In this document: positions 25,401 through 39,400 of the stretch, in pieces | Layout of the letters: each line of letters starts with the position of its first letter | Position numbering within the stretch: the stretch's first letter is position 1 | From: Anisakis pegreffii | Lineage: Eukaryota > Nematoda > Chromadorea > Rhabditida > Anisakidae | Assembly: GCA_035041965.1 (NCBI GenBank) | Contig: JAPYMA010000627.1 | Coordinates: 27,897-91,896, forward strand | Direction of reading: 5' to 3' | DNA: 64,000 nt | The notes under the pieces: generated by a model | Seen by the model: the letters and a program-made list of their open reading frames with translations, nothing else | Databases searched by the model: none | Told to the model about the DNA's origin: nothing | Translations under genes and position numbers: made by a program

Positions 25401-28400
25401 GAAGAATACCTTAGTCATTTTCAGCTTGTCTTCAGCGATATCCGAAACCAAAACGAGACACGCTTTTTCACCGATTGCCTTCATCGCTGCACCTAAGGCC
25501 GCATACGACGCTTCGCGTACTTCTGGATCAGAATCGCCAGTATGCTACAATAACAACTTTTAATACTTTCAACATCCAATTGTATCATGCCGTGGCCTCA
25601 AAACTATCAGGCATTCACCATCCAAAAAGCACCCACAGACAAACAAAATCATCATTGCATTTCAATACAAATTATCACACATAAAAACTAATCGTAAGGT
25701 ACACATTAAAAAAGTAAAAAAAGAATGAAAATATAAAAGATGAAAAAATTCCTACTTCCTCGTGAAATTCATCAGAGAATTTCTCAGAGCTTTTCATAGG
25801 CTAAAAAATTCGGCACTTTTTTACTTTGGGGGCGGGGGGGGGTCGTACGCGATCAAGCCCGCGCATGCCACGCCGACTGCGCATGGACTCAGCCTAAGGT
25901 GACCTCAGGCTCATCTAAGTGTAGCCTCAGATCGCTCGATGCTACAACAGAAGCTAGCAAGCGAGCTCAGGCTTAGGCTTAGGCTGAGACTTCGCTTGGG
26001 CTGAAGCCATGCGCAGTAGGCGTGGCATGCGCGAGCTTGCTCGCGTGCGACCCCCCAAAGTAAAAAAGTGTCAAAAATTCTAACCAAAAGTACAGTGTTA
26101 AGAATAACGTCCTGGATGGTGAGAGCGCTGTGATGGGAATGTGAAGGATATCAGTAAATGATGATTATAAAGACAAACAGCGCTATGATTACTAACCTTG
26201 ATGATAACTGGTGCGAATGCTTTCAGTACTTTCTTCGGCATCGTCTGAGCATTATGCTTTTTGAAGACTCGATAAAGGAAGAGATTCGTCTGAATTTTGA
26301 TGTTTGGATTTGGCTTCTCGAGCGCTTTCTCAATGTCCTCCATCATTGCTTCAAGAGTCGTCTGCAAGAATGCGTTATTACCAATGATAGGCCGCGAATG
26401 CAGTTACAGAAAAGTGAATCATTTTGGAATATCAAATCATGCCGCTAGATAATACACTCATCCTACAATCAAATAAGGTTTTTGAATTACTGTCGAGCAA
26501 TAATCTGAAGGCAATGTTCATTCTATTAATATTTACGGTTTCTTTTGCAATTCGTTTAGCAAAAATAAAAATTGCCGTTTCGGTTTCAGTGCAATAAGTT
26601 GCAATTTTTTGCGTTTTCTAAATTAGAGAGACAAACCGAAGCTGCGACAGCATCAATGCAGTCGATGAGCGGATCTCGAAGCACGGGCTTCTTCTCTTTG
26701 AACTTCTCGAATATTACTGGTGTTACGACTGCCGTATAATTGCCGAATTTCTTGCGCAAACCATTTGCGAACGCCGTCAAACACCGCGCAGCGACCGCAC
26801 AAACATTGATATTTGGATCTTTTTCCAGTATCTAACATTTGCGATTAGTTAAAAAACAATTCAATCAATAGATATTCATCAATTTCCAGTATTTATGTTG
26901 CAATCAGATCGTTGGAGAACAATTCACGAAGATGCAACGAAATATTTTGGGATGAATCCTGCGATGATATTCATGGAAAGGAACGTACCTTTTTAAGGAT
27001 GGCCACATGTTCACCGTAATTCGCTTTCGGATCTAATTTTGGATTCTCAGTGCAAAGTGTGAGTAACGTTTGCAGAGCATCCCGACGTTCGGTCCACTTC
27101 TTTGACTCAATGCCTTCGTTGAAATTGTCCGGTAATTTGGCGAGTACATCCACCGGGTCAAGCATGTCCCATGGATCGATCTCAGGTTCATTGGCAGAAG
27201 CAGCTGAAGTATGAAAAGACTGAATCAAAACACACTGAATGTTATAAAACGATGGAATCTTTCGGAGGCCCGCCAGATATGTATGTATCTGTGGAAGGGT
27301 TCATGAACTTGTGACATTCAGTCGAGCGGTCGATCATCGTGAATCTAACGTGATGACTGCTGAATCGATGAAATGTAAGTGAACAACAACAACAAAGCAT
27401 TGACTGGCGAATGGATGTGTCCAGAAAGGAGCAAATGAACAGAAATGCGTTGATTGAGTCAGTACTTGCATGCAACTGGTGGATAGATGCCACAACATAT
27501 GACGAATTGTGCGTCTTTTTCGGAAACAAAAATCAATAGAAGAAAAAAACCTATGAGCATGGAAATACGATTTTGTTCCAATAAAGATGTATCCGAATGA
27601 AAAAAGGAATTTATTGGCTCGGAAAAGTGATCGCCTTGTGGCCAAATTAGATTGTTTCTGAATCGATTTCCAAAAACACTGATTAAAATGATAGATCGGT
27701 ATGGGTTCTTCGGTATAAAAATTGGAAGTATCGTTGAAGTGATTGAAACTGTTCTGACCAGCAGCGGATACTTGAGGCGACGATGCTGGATTTCCGGCAG
27801 CTTCATTCGTTCGAGCAGAATCGCAATTCGTCAGTTCTGAATCCTGCGCACGTTTCGCTTCTTCTTCAGAAACCTCTGCTGCAGCTCTATCGCGAGCTTC
27901 TGTGATCTAAGAAATGGATTGGAATATGATGTGATGATATCCGTTCACAATCAATGTCCATAATAAATCAAGGTTTTTGTCCAAAACGCAATTTGATCTC
28001 ATCGGATATCAGAATCATCATCGATATTGAACCTTTTGCATTTTTATCTTGTCATCCTGAATGCTGCCAATGAAAGTGTTCAAAACTTTATCACCAGTGA
28101 GCCGCATCATCGAACCGAGAGCACCACACGCTGCTTCACGTACTTCTTTGTCGGGATCAGATGCAAACTGAAATACGACCGAGAACGATATAAAACAGTG
28201 AAACTATCTATTGAGAACATAAATCAGCTGCTACTGTTTCTGTCTCATAAAACAGAAACTCAACGATCACCTTAACAAGGATAGGTGCAACCGCTTTGAT
28301 GAATTTTTTAGGTGCCGAATTTGTCGCGTATTTTTTCATCACACGATACATGAAATTGCATGCTTGTAGTTTGATATTCGGATTCGGTTTTTCGATTGAT

Positions 28401-29752
28401 GCTGAAATGTCCTCTACTAACGTGTCCAAATTTATCTAAAAATAAAATAAATCGTTAGTGATAGCATAACCGAACAATACCTGTCAACATCTAACATTTC
28501 TATGAGAGAGAAATGTCGACGTTGAATCATTATGGTTTCTATTTCAAGATACATAACACGACGTCACACGCCTTTTTCGCATTCTCGAAACTGCGACACC
28601 TTGTGAAAGCAGCGACAAGGCAGATGTGAAATGACTGGAAAAAAGAAGGTGAGTAAATAAATGTTGTTTGAATACCGTGGTCGCTACGGCATCGATACAT
28701 TCAATCAGTGGATCTCTCAGCGTTGGCTTCTTCTCTTTGAACCGTTCGAATATAACAGGAATGTACTAAAATGCAACGTATCTTTCACATCTCATGAAAT
28801 GAACAAATAATCACTGCAACATTACATAAATCAACCTCAGCGAATAAACAAGGCATCGTTAAGGAGAAATACTTAATTGTGTAGTATAATTACAGTAAAC
28901 AAACGCTTACTGACTCTGCTGAAATGAAATCACTTCGCCAATTACTTTGATGCCAAATCACTTGGCCTGCTTACGGAATTTTTAAAAACCTCAGAAAATC
29001 ACAACATGAGTCTCAAAAATAATATAATATAACGAAAATGGAATAAGTGAATCAATGTATATAAATTGACGAATATTCAATAATGGAGTTCAACTTAAAA
29101 GTATACCATTGATGCGAATGGGGCGAATTTTGTGCGAAGGCCATTTGCAATTCCACCGATAGATTTAGCACATAAAGCACACACGTTGATATTTGCATCC
29201 TTTGCTAACACCTTCAAAACGGAAACAAATTCAATCATATTTCAAATCTTACAGACGATCAAAAACTGAGTAACAAACAGTGTACCTCATCGAGAAACTC
29301 TTTGCTCAATAGGGAAAACGTTCTGAATAATTAACCGCCCGATGCGTCAATACTCGGATACAGCGTTGGATTAACTCGTTCCCAAACTGATAATAAGCAA
29401 AGTGTCGCTATTCTCACTGAGCGAAGCTGGGCTGAATCACAACTCTCACTGGGTAAATATAAACCGCCTCATGCTGACAATATTAACAATTCACTTAACT
29501 TTCTAAAACCTTCATAGCCGATTCACACATCTGTCACATACCTAAGATGTAATAAATTCCCATGAAAATCACAACGAAAAACCTCACATTTTTAAGCGTA
29601 TTCGTTAGTTCACCGTAATTCGCTTTTGGATCTAGTCGTGGTGATTTGGTAAGTTCATCAACAAGCGCCTGAAGTGCATCTCTCCTTTCTGTCCACTTTT
29701 TTGATTCCAACCACTCGTTAAATTGAGCAGGAAGCTTTGGCAATATATCAAC
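16417..29752 (-). CDS. zyg-9: XMAP215/ch-TOG microtubule polymerase (ZYG-9 orthologue), 5' end not found
   Basis: TOG-domain proteins bind tubulin and speed microtubule growth; ZYG-9 works at centrosomes with the TACC protein in spindle assembly. Thirty-two minus-strand exons join in phase to about 1519 aa: 29752-29588, 29211-29107, 28765-28676, 28435-28271, 28167-28033, 27906-27759, 27203-26989, 26831-26637, 26361-26197, 25544-25410, 25253-25170, 24397-24338, 23465-23325, 23002-22913, 22608-22459, 22266-22063, 21982-21782, 21711-21516, 21443-21363, 21093-20978, 20688-20620, 20489-20307, 20149-19862, 19459-19340, 19238-19101, 18980-18795, 18760-18560, 18354-18283, 18094-18005, 17192-17115, 16967-16810, 16552-16417. 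TOG1 (29752-28033) and TOG2 (27203-25410) both have ESKKWTERRDAL, DPKANYGE and FKEKKP.LRDPLI. TOG3 (22608-21516) follows an acidic linker. The C-terminal helical region and R-rich tail are present. The coding start (a few residues before VDILPKLP) lies in an exon upstream of 29752 that I could not identify. The 20978 and 19862 ends are the weakest. Confidence 0.92.
25812..26071 (-). mobile_element. MITE-like terminal-inverted-repeat element, copy 2
   Basis: It has the same terminal repeats as copy 1 (GGCACTTTTTTACTTT plus G run) but is inserted in the opposite orientation; its far end reads GTGTC in place of GTGCC. The flanks share an 8-bp direct repeat AAAAATTC on both sides, a convincing target-site duplication. 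It sits in the intron between zyg-9 exons 26361-26197 and 25544-25410, outside coding sequence. The left end carries a G run of about 14 with one C, a possible G-quadruplex. Bases 25969-25984 read AGGCTTAGGCTTAGGC, the nematode telomere unit. Confidence 0.88.
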
Positions 29753-32700
29753 CTGCAGTTCACGATTCAAACTCAAAAATAAAACACTGCGTTAATGTGC
29801 TTCAAATACTCGCTATTCAACTCCACTGGGGTAAACAGAAACAATATTCTCTTATTAATATAGTAAATTGAAGCGACCTCAAATACACCATGCAAGACAA
29901 GCCGATCGTAGTAAAGGAGTGGATCAATAAAACAGTTTTATAAATCAACATTCCTCACAGAAATATTTTTTGAAATGTGACGGAAACACTGATGATTATC
30001 GTCATATTACAATGATATCAAAGCAAAATTCATTAAAGTGCTATACCTCATTCATAAGCGACCACTCGTCCATTATGCAAAACCCTGAAAATGATTCTAA
30101 AAATCATAAGCATTCCACAGAAGTAGATCATAAATTACGAAGCAATTCTAACAAATCTAAGACAAGCAAAGTGCCCTTTCACAATATTCCAACGCTGAGT
30201 GAAGGCAAGAAACGATCATGTCCGATGAATATAACCACAACGAACTTATTATCCCGTTTACGTAAGCAAACAAAGCGTACTTCACGAACGCTTATCAAAG
30301 AAAGCATCTTTTATACAACAAAAATAAACGAATCTTACTCATCATCATGCAACACTTCAAATGGGGTTGGTAACAGAGGTGTGGGTAGATGCGAACCTTA
30401 CGAACGATATCATGTCGCTCGTTAACACAATAAATGACGACACACACCACACGGACAATAAAGTTGATGTTTACCCACCACACACGCAGTAAATAGATGC
30501 TACAAAATGAACTAACTCAGTTTGGACTAATGTGTTGCAGGGATTGGAGAAAGTCGAGAACAGGGAAAATCGGGGACGAAATTTTGCAATCGAGAACCTC
30601 GACAATGTCGTTGCACGAAAAAGTTGGGGACAGAGATTCGGGAATGGGTCCTCAAAATTCTCTGATCTCCGCACCACACTACTTCAGACGGAGTGTTCGA
30701 TAAGTCGTAAGTTCTATGCAAATGTGAACTCACTGTCAGAGTCTTGAATGGTGTCCGTATGCAAAAAATCAGAACTCATATGCACCACAGTTGGGGTAAA
30801 AGAAGCCAAAGTGCACTTTCATACGCATGCACGTCCGAATGTTGAAAGGAGAGAGAATTAGAGGAAAACGCTTCGTAAATGCGCACAAAACCAACAGAAT
30901 GAATGTAGCTGTGAAAGCTAACAACGAGAAATCGTCGTAGCCCAACCTTCGCGACTGATTCCAAATTTAATTCCCTACAAGCACAGAAGGTTTCAAGGAA
31001 ATTCATAATCTAGTTTTCGAGATTGCAACTTAAGATGAACCTTCATAACGAGAAATAATGTCTTTGCAAGCGATCGAAATGGAAAAAGTACCCGAACAGA
31101 AATTTCATCTGTCAATGTCAAGTAATCCATTGAAAAGAGAATATGATGCTGATCAAATATGACGCTGATCCCGCTCTCCCTATCAAAATCGCAAAAAACA
31201 TCGCTCACTTCGTTCTTTTTTATCGCGGTCATTATCACCAATAAGTTTTGATCATCACCATCATCATTAGTTTCTACGCATTGATAAATGCATAGAAGCT
31301 GCAAGGATAATTGCAAGGAATCTTTCTTGCCGGATTTAAAATGTCCGTAAAATCTTACTATCAAAACATTCTTTCGAAAACATTTAAAAATCTTCCTTCC
31401 AAAGTTTTCTTAATGATTCCTTACACAATTTCTGATTTTCTAATTGCGTGGAAGTTTCTCTTCCGGAGCTAAAATTTCCATAAAATTTTACTGTCAAGAC
31501 TTTCTGTCGAAAATTTTAAAAATCTTCCGAAAACTTTCTCAATGATTCTTTCCACAATTTCTGATTTTCAATCTGCATGGAATCTCTCTTTCCGGATCTA
31601 AAATTTCCACAAAATCTTACTACCAAAACTTTGTTTCGAAAACTTTCCCAATGATTCTTTCATAATTTTTGATTTTCAAATTGCACGGAATCTTTCTTCC
31701 CGGAACTAAAATTTCCATAAAACTTTACTATCAAGACTTTCGAAAGTCTCCCAAAGAATGAATTTTTTGATTTTCCTCAAGGAATAAATGAATCCGCCAA
31801 AGTAATTCCGTTAAACCCGCTGTCAAAATTGAATACATCATAATTATCATTGCAAATCGAATCGTAAAGCCTGCAATCTACTCCTCAATATATTGTATCC
31901 TCAAAATCTCTCCGAATATTTAAATGCAAACTTTGATCTATTCTATCAAATGAAATCGAATTTGTATCCTTGATTAAATCGATTATTTGACAAGGGAAAG
32001 TCAAAAAAATAGTAACTTTAATGATACATGGAAAGGATACAGTCAAATGAAATAAAATGAATCAATTAAAGGAACAATCTTCGGAGCACAATAATTGAGC
32101 CGTATACTCACCACCAAACTGATAAATCAATTTAATGCAATTCCCCTTTATTGCATTGCTGCCGTTGTTTCAATATTACGATTACGCGGAATGATTATTC
32201 ATTCATATTGCAACAAAAAAAGAATCCTTCCATTGTTGACGCATCTCAATCATGACGGTGATACAATAATGAGATTGGACAGGTGGATACAGGAGCAATG
32301 CAGAAATGAATTGAGGAATGAATGGTAAACACATGCGACATTCCGAATTGCAACAAACCAAACGAACTCAACAAAAGCGGTATGTAATATTAAAGCATAA
32401 TCTCAATAATAGCCACGATGACGACAATTCTGAATCGTGACACAAACGCTAGCAATCCCCTCAACAATCAGCCGTTTGTAATCCTAAGCCTAATTCAAGC
32501 AGAACGAACTAAAATACTCCTGTGTCTGTTCGTACAAATACACAAGTTTTAAGGTCGCCTTCGACAGACACTTTGTGTTCAGTTTTCGTAATCGTTGCTC
32601 CCAGCAAAAAATAATGGATTAAGCTCTGTTTTAACAATTCCGTATACTTTCATTAAAGAAGATGTCTGGAAAGACCATATTCTAATGTTCCTAATTTCAG

Positions 32701-33431
32701 TGCATTTGGCTTACCAATAAACTCAATTGCATAGCTCCCGGGAAGACTAAATTTTGGGATTGAATAGGGTGATCATCGAGTCGAAATGAGTTAATGATAA
32801 TAACAATGAACAAATGAAATACGAATTCAAAATCAATCAAGTTCTTTTGAACGTTCTCGGCACTGACGTAAGAGAGACATTCACTCGCGCTGATCGCACC
32901 GGAGCATGTCTCTGCAACTGGGTGGAATTAATTGCAGAAGGTATTGTTTGGATACGAGAAGAGTTGGAAGAAGATGAAGAGTTCAGTGAAGAACGCTGAT
33001 ACTGCTGGTGCTGTGTGGGGGCTTGTGAATGCTGAAGTCGATGGCGTCGTCGTTCAATTTCACAACGAATACAACGCGATATACTCGCTTCTTTCAGACA
33101 TACTTTGTGATATGAATGCCCTGAATGATAATTTCTTTTCGTTACACTATACCATTAATTATTCATAACAAATGAGCGTAACAAGTTAAACAGCATATCA
33201 AACTGTAAAAATGTGAGGAATAGCTTTCATTAAAAACTAATAATAATTGGTTAGTGGTCCATAAAGAACTTTTGGAACTGGATACGACTATCGCAAAATT
33301 CAAAATCTGAATGCGCATTATGAATCGGCCTTGCTTTAAAAAAAACAACGATCAAACAAGTATATGCTTTATCTCATTTGATTTCAAGTTGGCTCGAGAG
33401 CATAAAACCTGCTAATGTTTTTATACGACAA
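29753..33431. other. Region between the XMAP215 and HPS5 genes
   Basis: About 3.7 kb without a supported exon. It should contain the missing first exon and promoter of zyg-9. A 151-codon frame at 29970-30425 on the plus strand starts without ATG and is rich in Ser, Asn, Lys and Thr with no known motif, so I do not call it a gene. The tandem repeat at 31330-31760 is inside. Confidence 0.4.
31330..31760. repeat. Minisatellite-like tandem repeat, about 110-133 bp per unit, four diverged copies
   Basis: The phrase (C/T)TAAAATTTCC followed by A(T/C)AAAA(T/C)(T/C)TTACT recurs at about 31338, 31471, 31600 and 31708. Each is followed by CTTTCGAAAA, AATCTTCC and CAATGATTCTTTC-type blocks. The copies differ by many substitutions and by length. 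Confidence 0.75.
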
Positions 33432-36400
33432 CTAGTAAATTAAATCATTGGCTACTAATTGAAAATCTTCAAGATTGATGCTCTGCTGTGAGATTATATT
33501 TTCTGTTGTTTCTTGACTAAATACTGTAGATGAATTAACAATGAGAAAATAAATTCGAAATGAAAAAAAACGACGATAAGATGCACTAACCACAACGAAA
33601 TGCGATTATGAAGCAATCCGTATCTGAGACACGTCCTTTCAACGGAAGGGTGCAACAAGGACAATTTCTGCAAATTGCTTATCACTTCATCAGTAATAGA
33701 AACAACACAAACATCCATCAACTATTAATTATTTTCACTGACTGAGTCTTACTAAGATTCTACGTATATGTGGCTTTTTATCATTGGCTACCAACAGAAC
33801 CAGCTGAAGAACGTTCGACAATTCATGATTCAAAGAATGCTAAAAAAATAAAAATTACCCATCCACAGCAATTATCATGTTGTTCGATTGCTGTTTAGAA
33901 AAAGATGATCGATCTGAGAGAGCATTCTTTGGATCAGTTGAATCACCCGGAACTGAACAAACATCTTCGACTGATTTGATATTGAGGTCGCACAAAACGT
34001 CCTTGACAATCTGTAAATTGACTTCAAATTATTCTTCGCTTACTCAAACATTTTCTTAAGTTCTACAAGCGAATTATCCGGCAACAAATAATCTTGATTG
34101 ATCTCGAATTTACATGAGTCCAACTGCTTTATTCTTAATGCTTATGAATAATACTCATTAACGGAATGAACTTTAGTTGACAGCAATTCTAGGAATTGGA
34201 AAAATCTGAAATCTTAACGAATATGTAAAGTACTTGTCTGGGCATGATTCGCTTCCATCGATCAGCTTTCAGAAGTGCTAACCACTGCCAGTCTTGTTGA
34301 GTGAGATGAGTAGTTATTGCTTTATTGGTGTTCAACAATTCAAAAATTGCATCGATCCCCTCACTTAAGCGCATACAAAACAACAACTGAAACGCGTTAC
34401 ACATCATTTCAATAAAAGCCATATCATCCTCCATACAAATGAAATAATTTAAAATGATATCAAATCAAACAATAAACAAACAAACCTGCGAGATGGTCAG
34501 TGCAGAAATCCAATCAAAATTTGGTAATTCATCATCTACAGTCGTATTCATATCCTTCTCTGAAAGCTGCCGTCGTTTCTGGGCAATTTGTTCGTAATAC
34601 AATGCTGATAGATCCTTGGTGACATTAATTATAGGATGATTTTTCTCAGTAGCAGCTGAGGCGGAAGAAGCACAATCACTATTTTGAGGAGGATTGTTCG
34701 ACAGCATTTCTTCATTTACATGTAATGATTTGCAAACAGATGCTGATGGTTCAACACTGGATGAAGCGATCAGTGCAGAAACAGTCGATGTCTGTGTAGG
34801 ATGTTCGGTTTGGACTGATGCTAGAAACAGAGATTGATTCAATAGGACAAACCAAATGAAATGCAACAAAACGAATGCGGAAATGATCACACAGATGTCA
34901 TAACAAAAGAGCATCCAATTAATTCCTGTGATGAATGACAATCCTCAGAATGTCGGCGATGAACGCATAAACATCAGCCGTCAGCGATTAAAACAAACCA
35001 CACATTGTCTTCTAGTTGACGTAAGACTCCATATTTCATGCATCGCATAACAAAAACCGAAACGGCTAAGCATTAAGGTCTTATCCAACGTGAATTCATT
35101 ACTCACATGAACTCTCCCCGACCCTGATCAATCTCTGCAACGAACGGTATTCGCCCAGCTAAAAATACCTACCCACTTCTATAATAACATCTATTGAAAC
35201 AGGCTTGCGTCCTTTTAAATCCAAAAAAAGCTGAATTCCGATTGAATCATGAAATTTCACTTTTTTTTTTCAAAACCGCTCTTCTTTCTTTGCAACCTGA
35301 TATTCTGCGGAAACTAAATAAACACATTTTTGGGAAAAAAATTAAATTTACAAACCGCATTTGGAAATTTCCACAAGACAATTCAGTCACTTTCACTTAA
35401 ATGAACAAAAACGCAACGAACCTTTGCCTCGCTTGTACTTCGTCTTAAAAAACAGCTCTCGTGATTGCGATTCATTGAATGCGAGTGCCAGTTTGCGCAT
35501 AATGCTTCTGGTACGTTTTTCATCAGTGTTATTTCTCCTTTGTGCACGGTGCAAACACTTACTTACTGTTGAAATGTTATTCTCTGAAGCATGATCAATG
35601 CTTTCGTCAGCTAAACACTTCTACGGTTAGCACACAAAACTTTGCATTCACACAATAAAAACGTGAAACTCATTGCTTATACAAATGTGAATATGTCACA
35701 TAAATTAAATAACTTCATAAATTTAAAACAAAAAAAAAACCATTGGATGATTAAGAGATCAAGATGTTTTTTTTGTCTTTCTGAAGGATTCATCAAAAAA
35801 TATGCGTTTCAATGCAGTCAAAGAATGTTAATAAATCATAGAAAACGTGTAGAAGTTCAACCACACTTACTCAGATGCAACGAAATATCGAAAAACGCCG
35901 AACATTCATCACACAGTAATTTGTTGCTGCCTGTCACTAGTTGATCAGTTGACGATGATCGACGACCATCATTCAAACGCAGTAACTTCATATAATAAAC
36001 GAATAACCGATACCATTGTTTTTTACACGACGGAACACCACCTAAAGCAATTAAATGAATTACACTTCATCTATTTCTAAATAAAACAACCAAATACCGT
36101 AAATATTATACGAAAACGCTTTCATTATGGCGACTAATATAATCTAATTGGTTCACGATGATGAAATCTCACTCGAACATTACCGTAATACACTTGAACA
36201 GTAACATTATTAGATAAGTATTTTTAAATATATGACCATTATTGAAATTGTCCTCAGTCACCTTCAGTTGCGACATGGACACACCAAACGCCATTACGAC
36301 CAGCCACGACCTGAATTGCAATACTCAGACAAGCATGAATTATTCCAAATACACATCCGTTTATCACATAAAATTGACTGATATGATACAGTTATTATCA

Positions 36401-39400
36401 ATAGCACGAAAAAGTATTAAAAAAAGAAAACTGGAAGGTTGGATGAACACTTATTCCGAATGAACATCACCCTACCTGTGCAATGAACAAACATGACAAC
36501 GGTCATCATTATCATTATAAGTGGTAGATGTCTGTTGACTAGTTTGAAGTGTTGATGGTATCTCAAGAGTTATTTCACTCAATTCCATCAGACGTTCATC
36601 TGAATCTTCTGAAATATCATCTTTTTCTGATATTTCTTCACCATTCAATTCATCTTTATTAACGTTATCCTTTCTATCATTACACACTACAATATCACTG
36701 CTGAAAATGAATAAATAAATATTTATCTGAAATGAATTGCATGTTAATTTACACCAATCAATTTTATTGCGGCGAGAGATGTGCATGATTACGTAGCTTT
36801 GATCACGATCATCATATTCATTACGCCCATTTAACACTTTCATAAACGAAAAATGACCAACAGCTCGAATGAAAATGCAAATAGAATTCATTAATAAAAT
36901 CGAACAATGGACCTTCTTAAATGACTGAACGGATTTAAATTGAAAGCAAACCAACAAATCAAGTTAAAACTTACATATTCACATTATTTTCGTTCGATGA
37001 CGGAGTCATCGACCAGCTGACTCGAATTCTCTTATCAGTGATAAAGTTGCGTTCAACAATCAAATCGCTATTATTAACCACGGGCGTTGTGTTGGTGGCA
37101 TCAGACTGATGATTATTCAGCAAAGTCGCTCCATTGAAAGGCAAATTGAGTGGTTGGGTTTTATGAATGCCATTAACCATAGATTCTAGCTGACATCTTG
37201 GTTGACTTTCAAAAATCATTTTTGTTGACGTTTTTTCGAGTTTTTCATCATCATCATCATCATTTGGATTATTCGTCAATAAATTGCTATTATAGGATAG
37301 GTCAGTCGAACTAGTCAGGTTATTCATATTGCCCGAGTTTGAAATTCGTTCTCGTTTATAATCATCACCATTGAGCAGTTCTGCTCTTCTCGAATAATCG
37401 TTTGCAGCCGACGATGGCTCGTTTAATGGCTCTTCACTTTTCTTTAATTCACTAATACCATTTGATTGAACGCCATCATTAACACATTCCAGTTTGTTCT
37501 CGCTTTTACTATCCTCTCTAGTCACAGTCTGCATCTGCAGTGAGTAAGCACCACCCTAAAATTTTACCATAATCAATCATCTAAAGACCTAACTAAGTAT
37601 TACCACTTTGATTACGAATCAACCCTACCATACTCGTGAACAATGCCGCAATAAACACTCACCAATAAACAATTCAACAAAAACTCATAGGTGGAGAGCA
37701 AGCCGAGTCAACTGCTGTCTACAACACCAACAGCAAGTGTACTCTCATCATACAACACCAACCCATGTCATTATTACACCAATTTCATAACAAAACTATT
37801 CTTCCGCAATACTTTGTACCTAATAGATTTTTCTCTCAATGTGCTTTAACGAAACAAATTCACTGAACGATTACTCTTCATCACAATATAAAAAATTATT
37901 GATTGATATCACTCAATGAGTACATAACTAATGATCAGTTTAATCGCAAATCACAACTCTAAATACGCGCCGACAGTTGAATATATTTAAAATTAACACG
38001 AATGCACAGCAGACAATATATTTTTTAAGCATTCAAAATGGAATGAACAAGGTTCAAATGAAAACGTTACATCTTTAAGATGCGTTGCCGTTGTTTCGCA
38101 AACATTTGCAATTTTGCGCAGTGGTTTAATAGCCCTCACAATACGAGCACCAGTCTTTTTTGGTCTTTTCACGACCTGAACACGTCTTTCAACATTGACT
38201 GGTTCTTTAGCCCGAACTAATTCAGACGCAGATATTTGACCATATTTACTGAATACTCTTTGAAGAGGATCTTCACGTCCGAATAAACTTGTAAAATCTG
38301 CACTTGTGCTTGCGAGTAATGTCTGTGACGGTGAATGAACATCCTTAAATTCACAACGAATTCCAATTTGAAACTGAACACGAATTTTTTCTTGAAACCG
38401 AATAGCAAAATTCAATTTCACAAAATAAATTCAGAAAATAAATAAAATTTTTGAGATGACAAATGTGAAGTACATCTCTGAGTGAGTTCTCTTGATTGGA
38501 AGACTTGAGTGGTGATTGCACAGTTCGATTACGATGTTCTGAATTCGCGATTACACGTAACAGTTGTTTTGCAGCCATCAGATCTTTGGGCACATCAACC
38601 ACGGTCACCTGCATGAGCAATCATTACAACCACACCAGCACATAAATCAACAACGACAAACCTCTGAATGGAATGTAATCCGTTGCTCACCGCAAGCCAA
38701 CAGTGTTCTCAATGAATCCGTGCTTCCACTGTTCGTTTGACTTGACCGTTTCGTATCCTTAAATGTTATTAACACCATTGCTATCGTCACCTTGTTATAT
38801 ATTATTAGTTCTAGTATTTATACTTCTTATTACTAGCGTTCATCAGACAGCTTTATGTTTGCGCGTAAAATTTACCTGAAATCTTTCAGTCAAATTCTGA
38901 TGATTGAGTGTGAGTTAGAACGAAGCAATTAAAATAACTGCAGTTGAAGTTTTAATAAAGACGAATCAAGTTGCATAAATGAAAGAATAATGAAAAAGTA
39001 ATGGTAGAAACGATTGTAATAAAGAGAGAAAAAAGAACGAGGAATTACACGGCGAAAGAATACGAGGGAAATTTTCGAAAATGACAATAATATAAGCATT
39101 TAATGACACAATATAAGCATAATAATTTAAGTCTGATTCAATAATATAATATAATTTATTATAAGAATTTATAAAAAAGCATTTAATAACATAAAAACGA
39201 GCATTCAGTTCGACAAAACGATTCGAAAAAGTGATGTTCTTAAAGAACGACTGGATTGGTATACCCCTCCAAATGGATGTAGCTGAAAACTAATGTCGAC
39301 GAACATACCAATAAATGGAACGCTTCTTGAATGAGTTGCTTTCGCATGTTGCCTTCTTCCTCACCGCCATTCCTACTTTCATCATTTTTCCGAACATTAT

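Noticed and set aside
29970..30425. 151-codon open frame on the plus strand
   Set aside because: It begins without an ATG (first in-frame ATG is some way in), has no recognisable motif, is rich in Ser/Asn/Lys/Thr as expected of chance frames in AT-rich DNA, and no splice partners were found.
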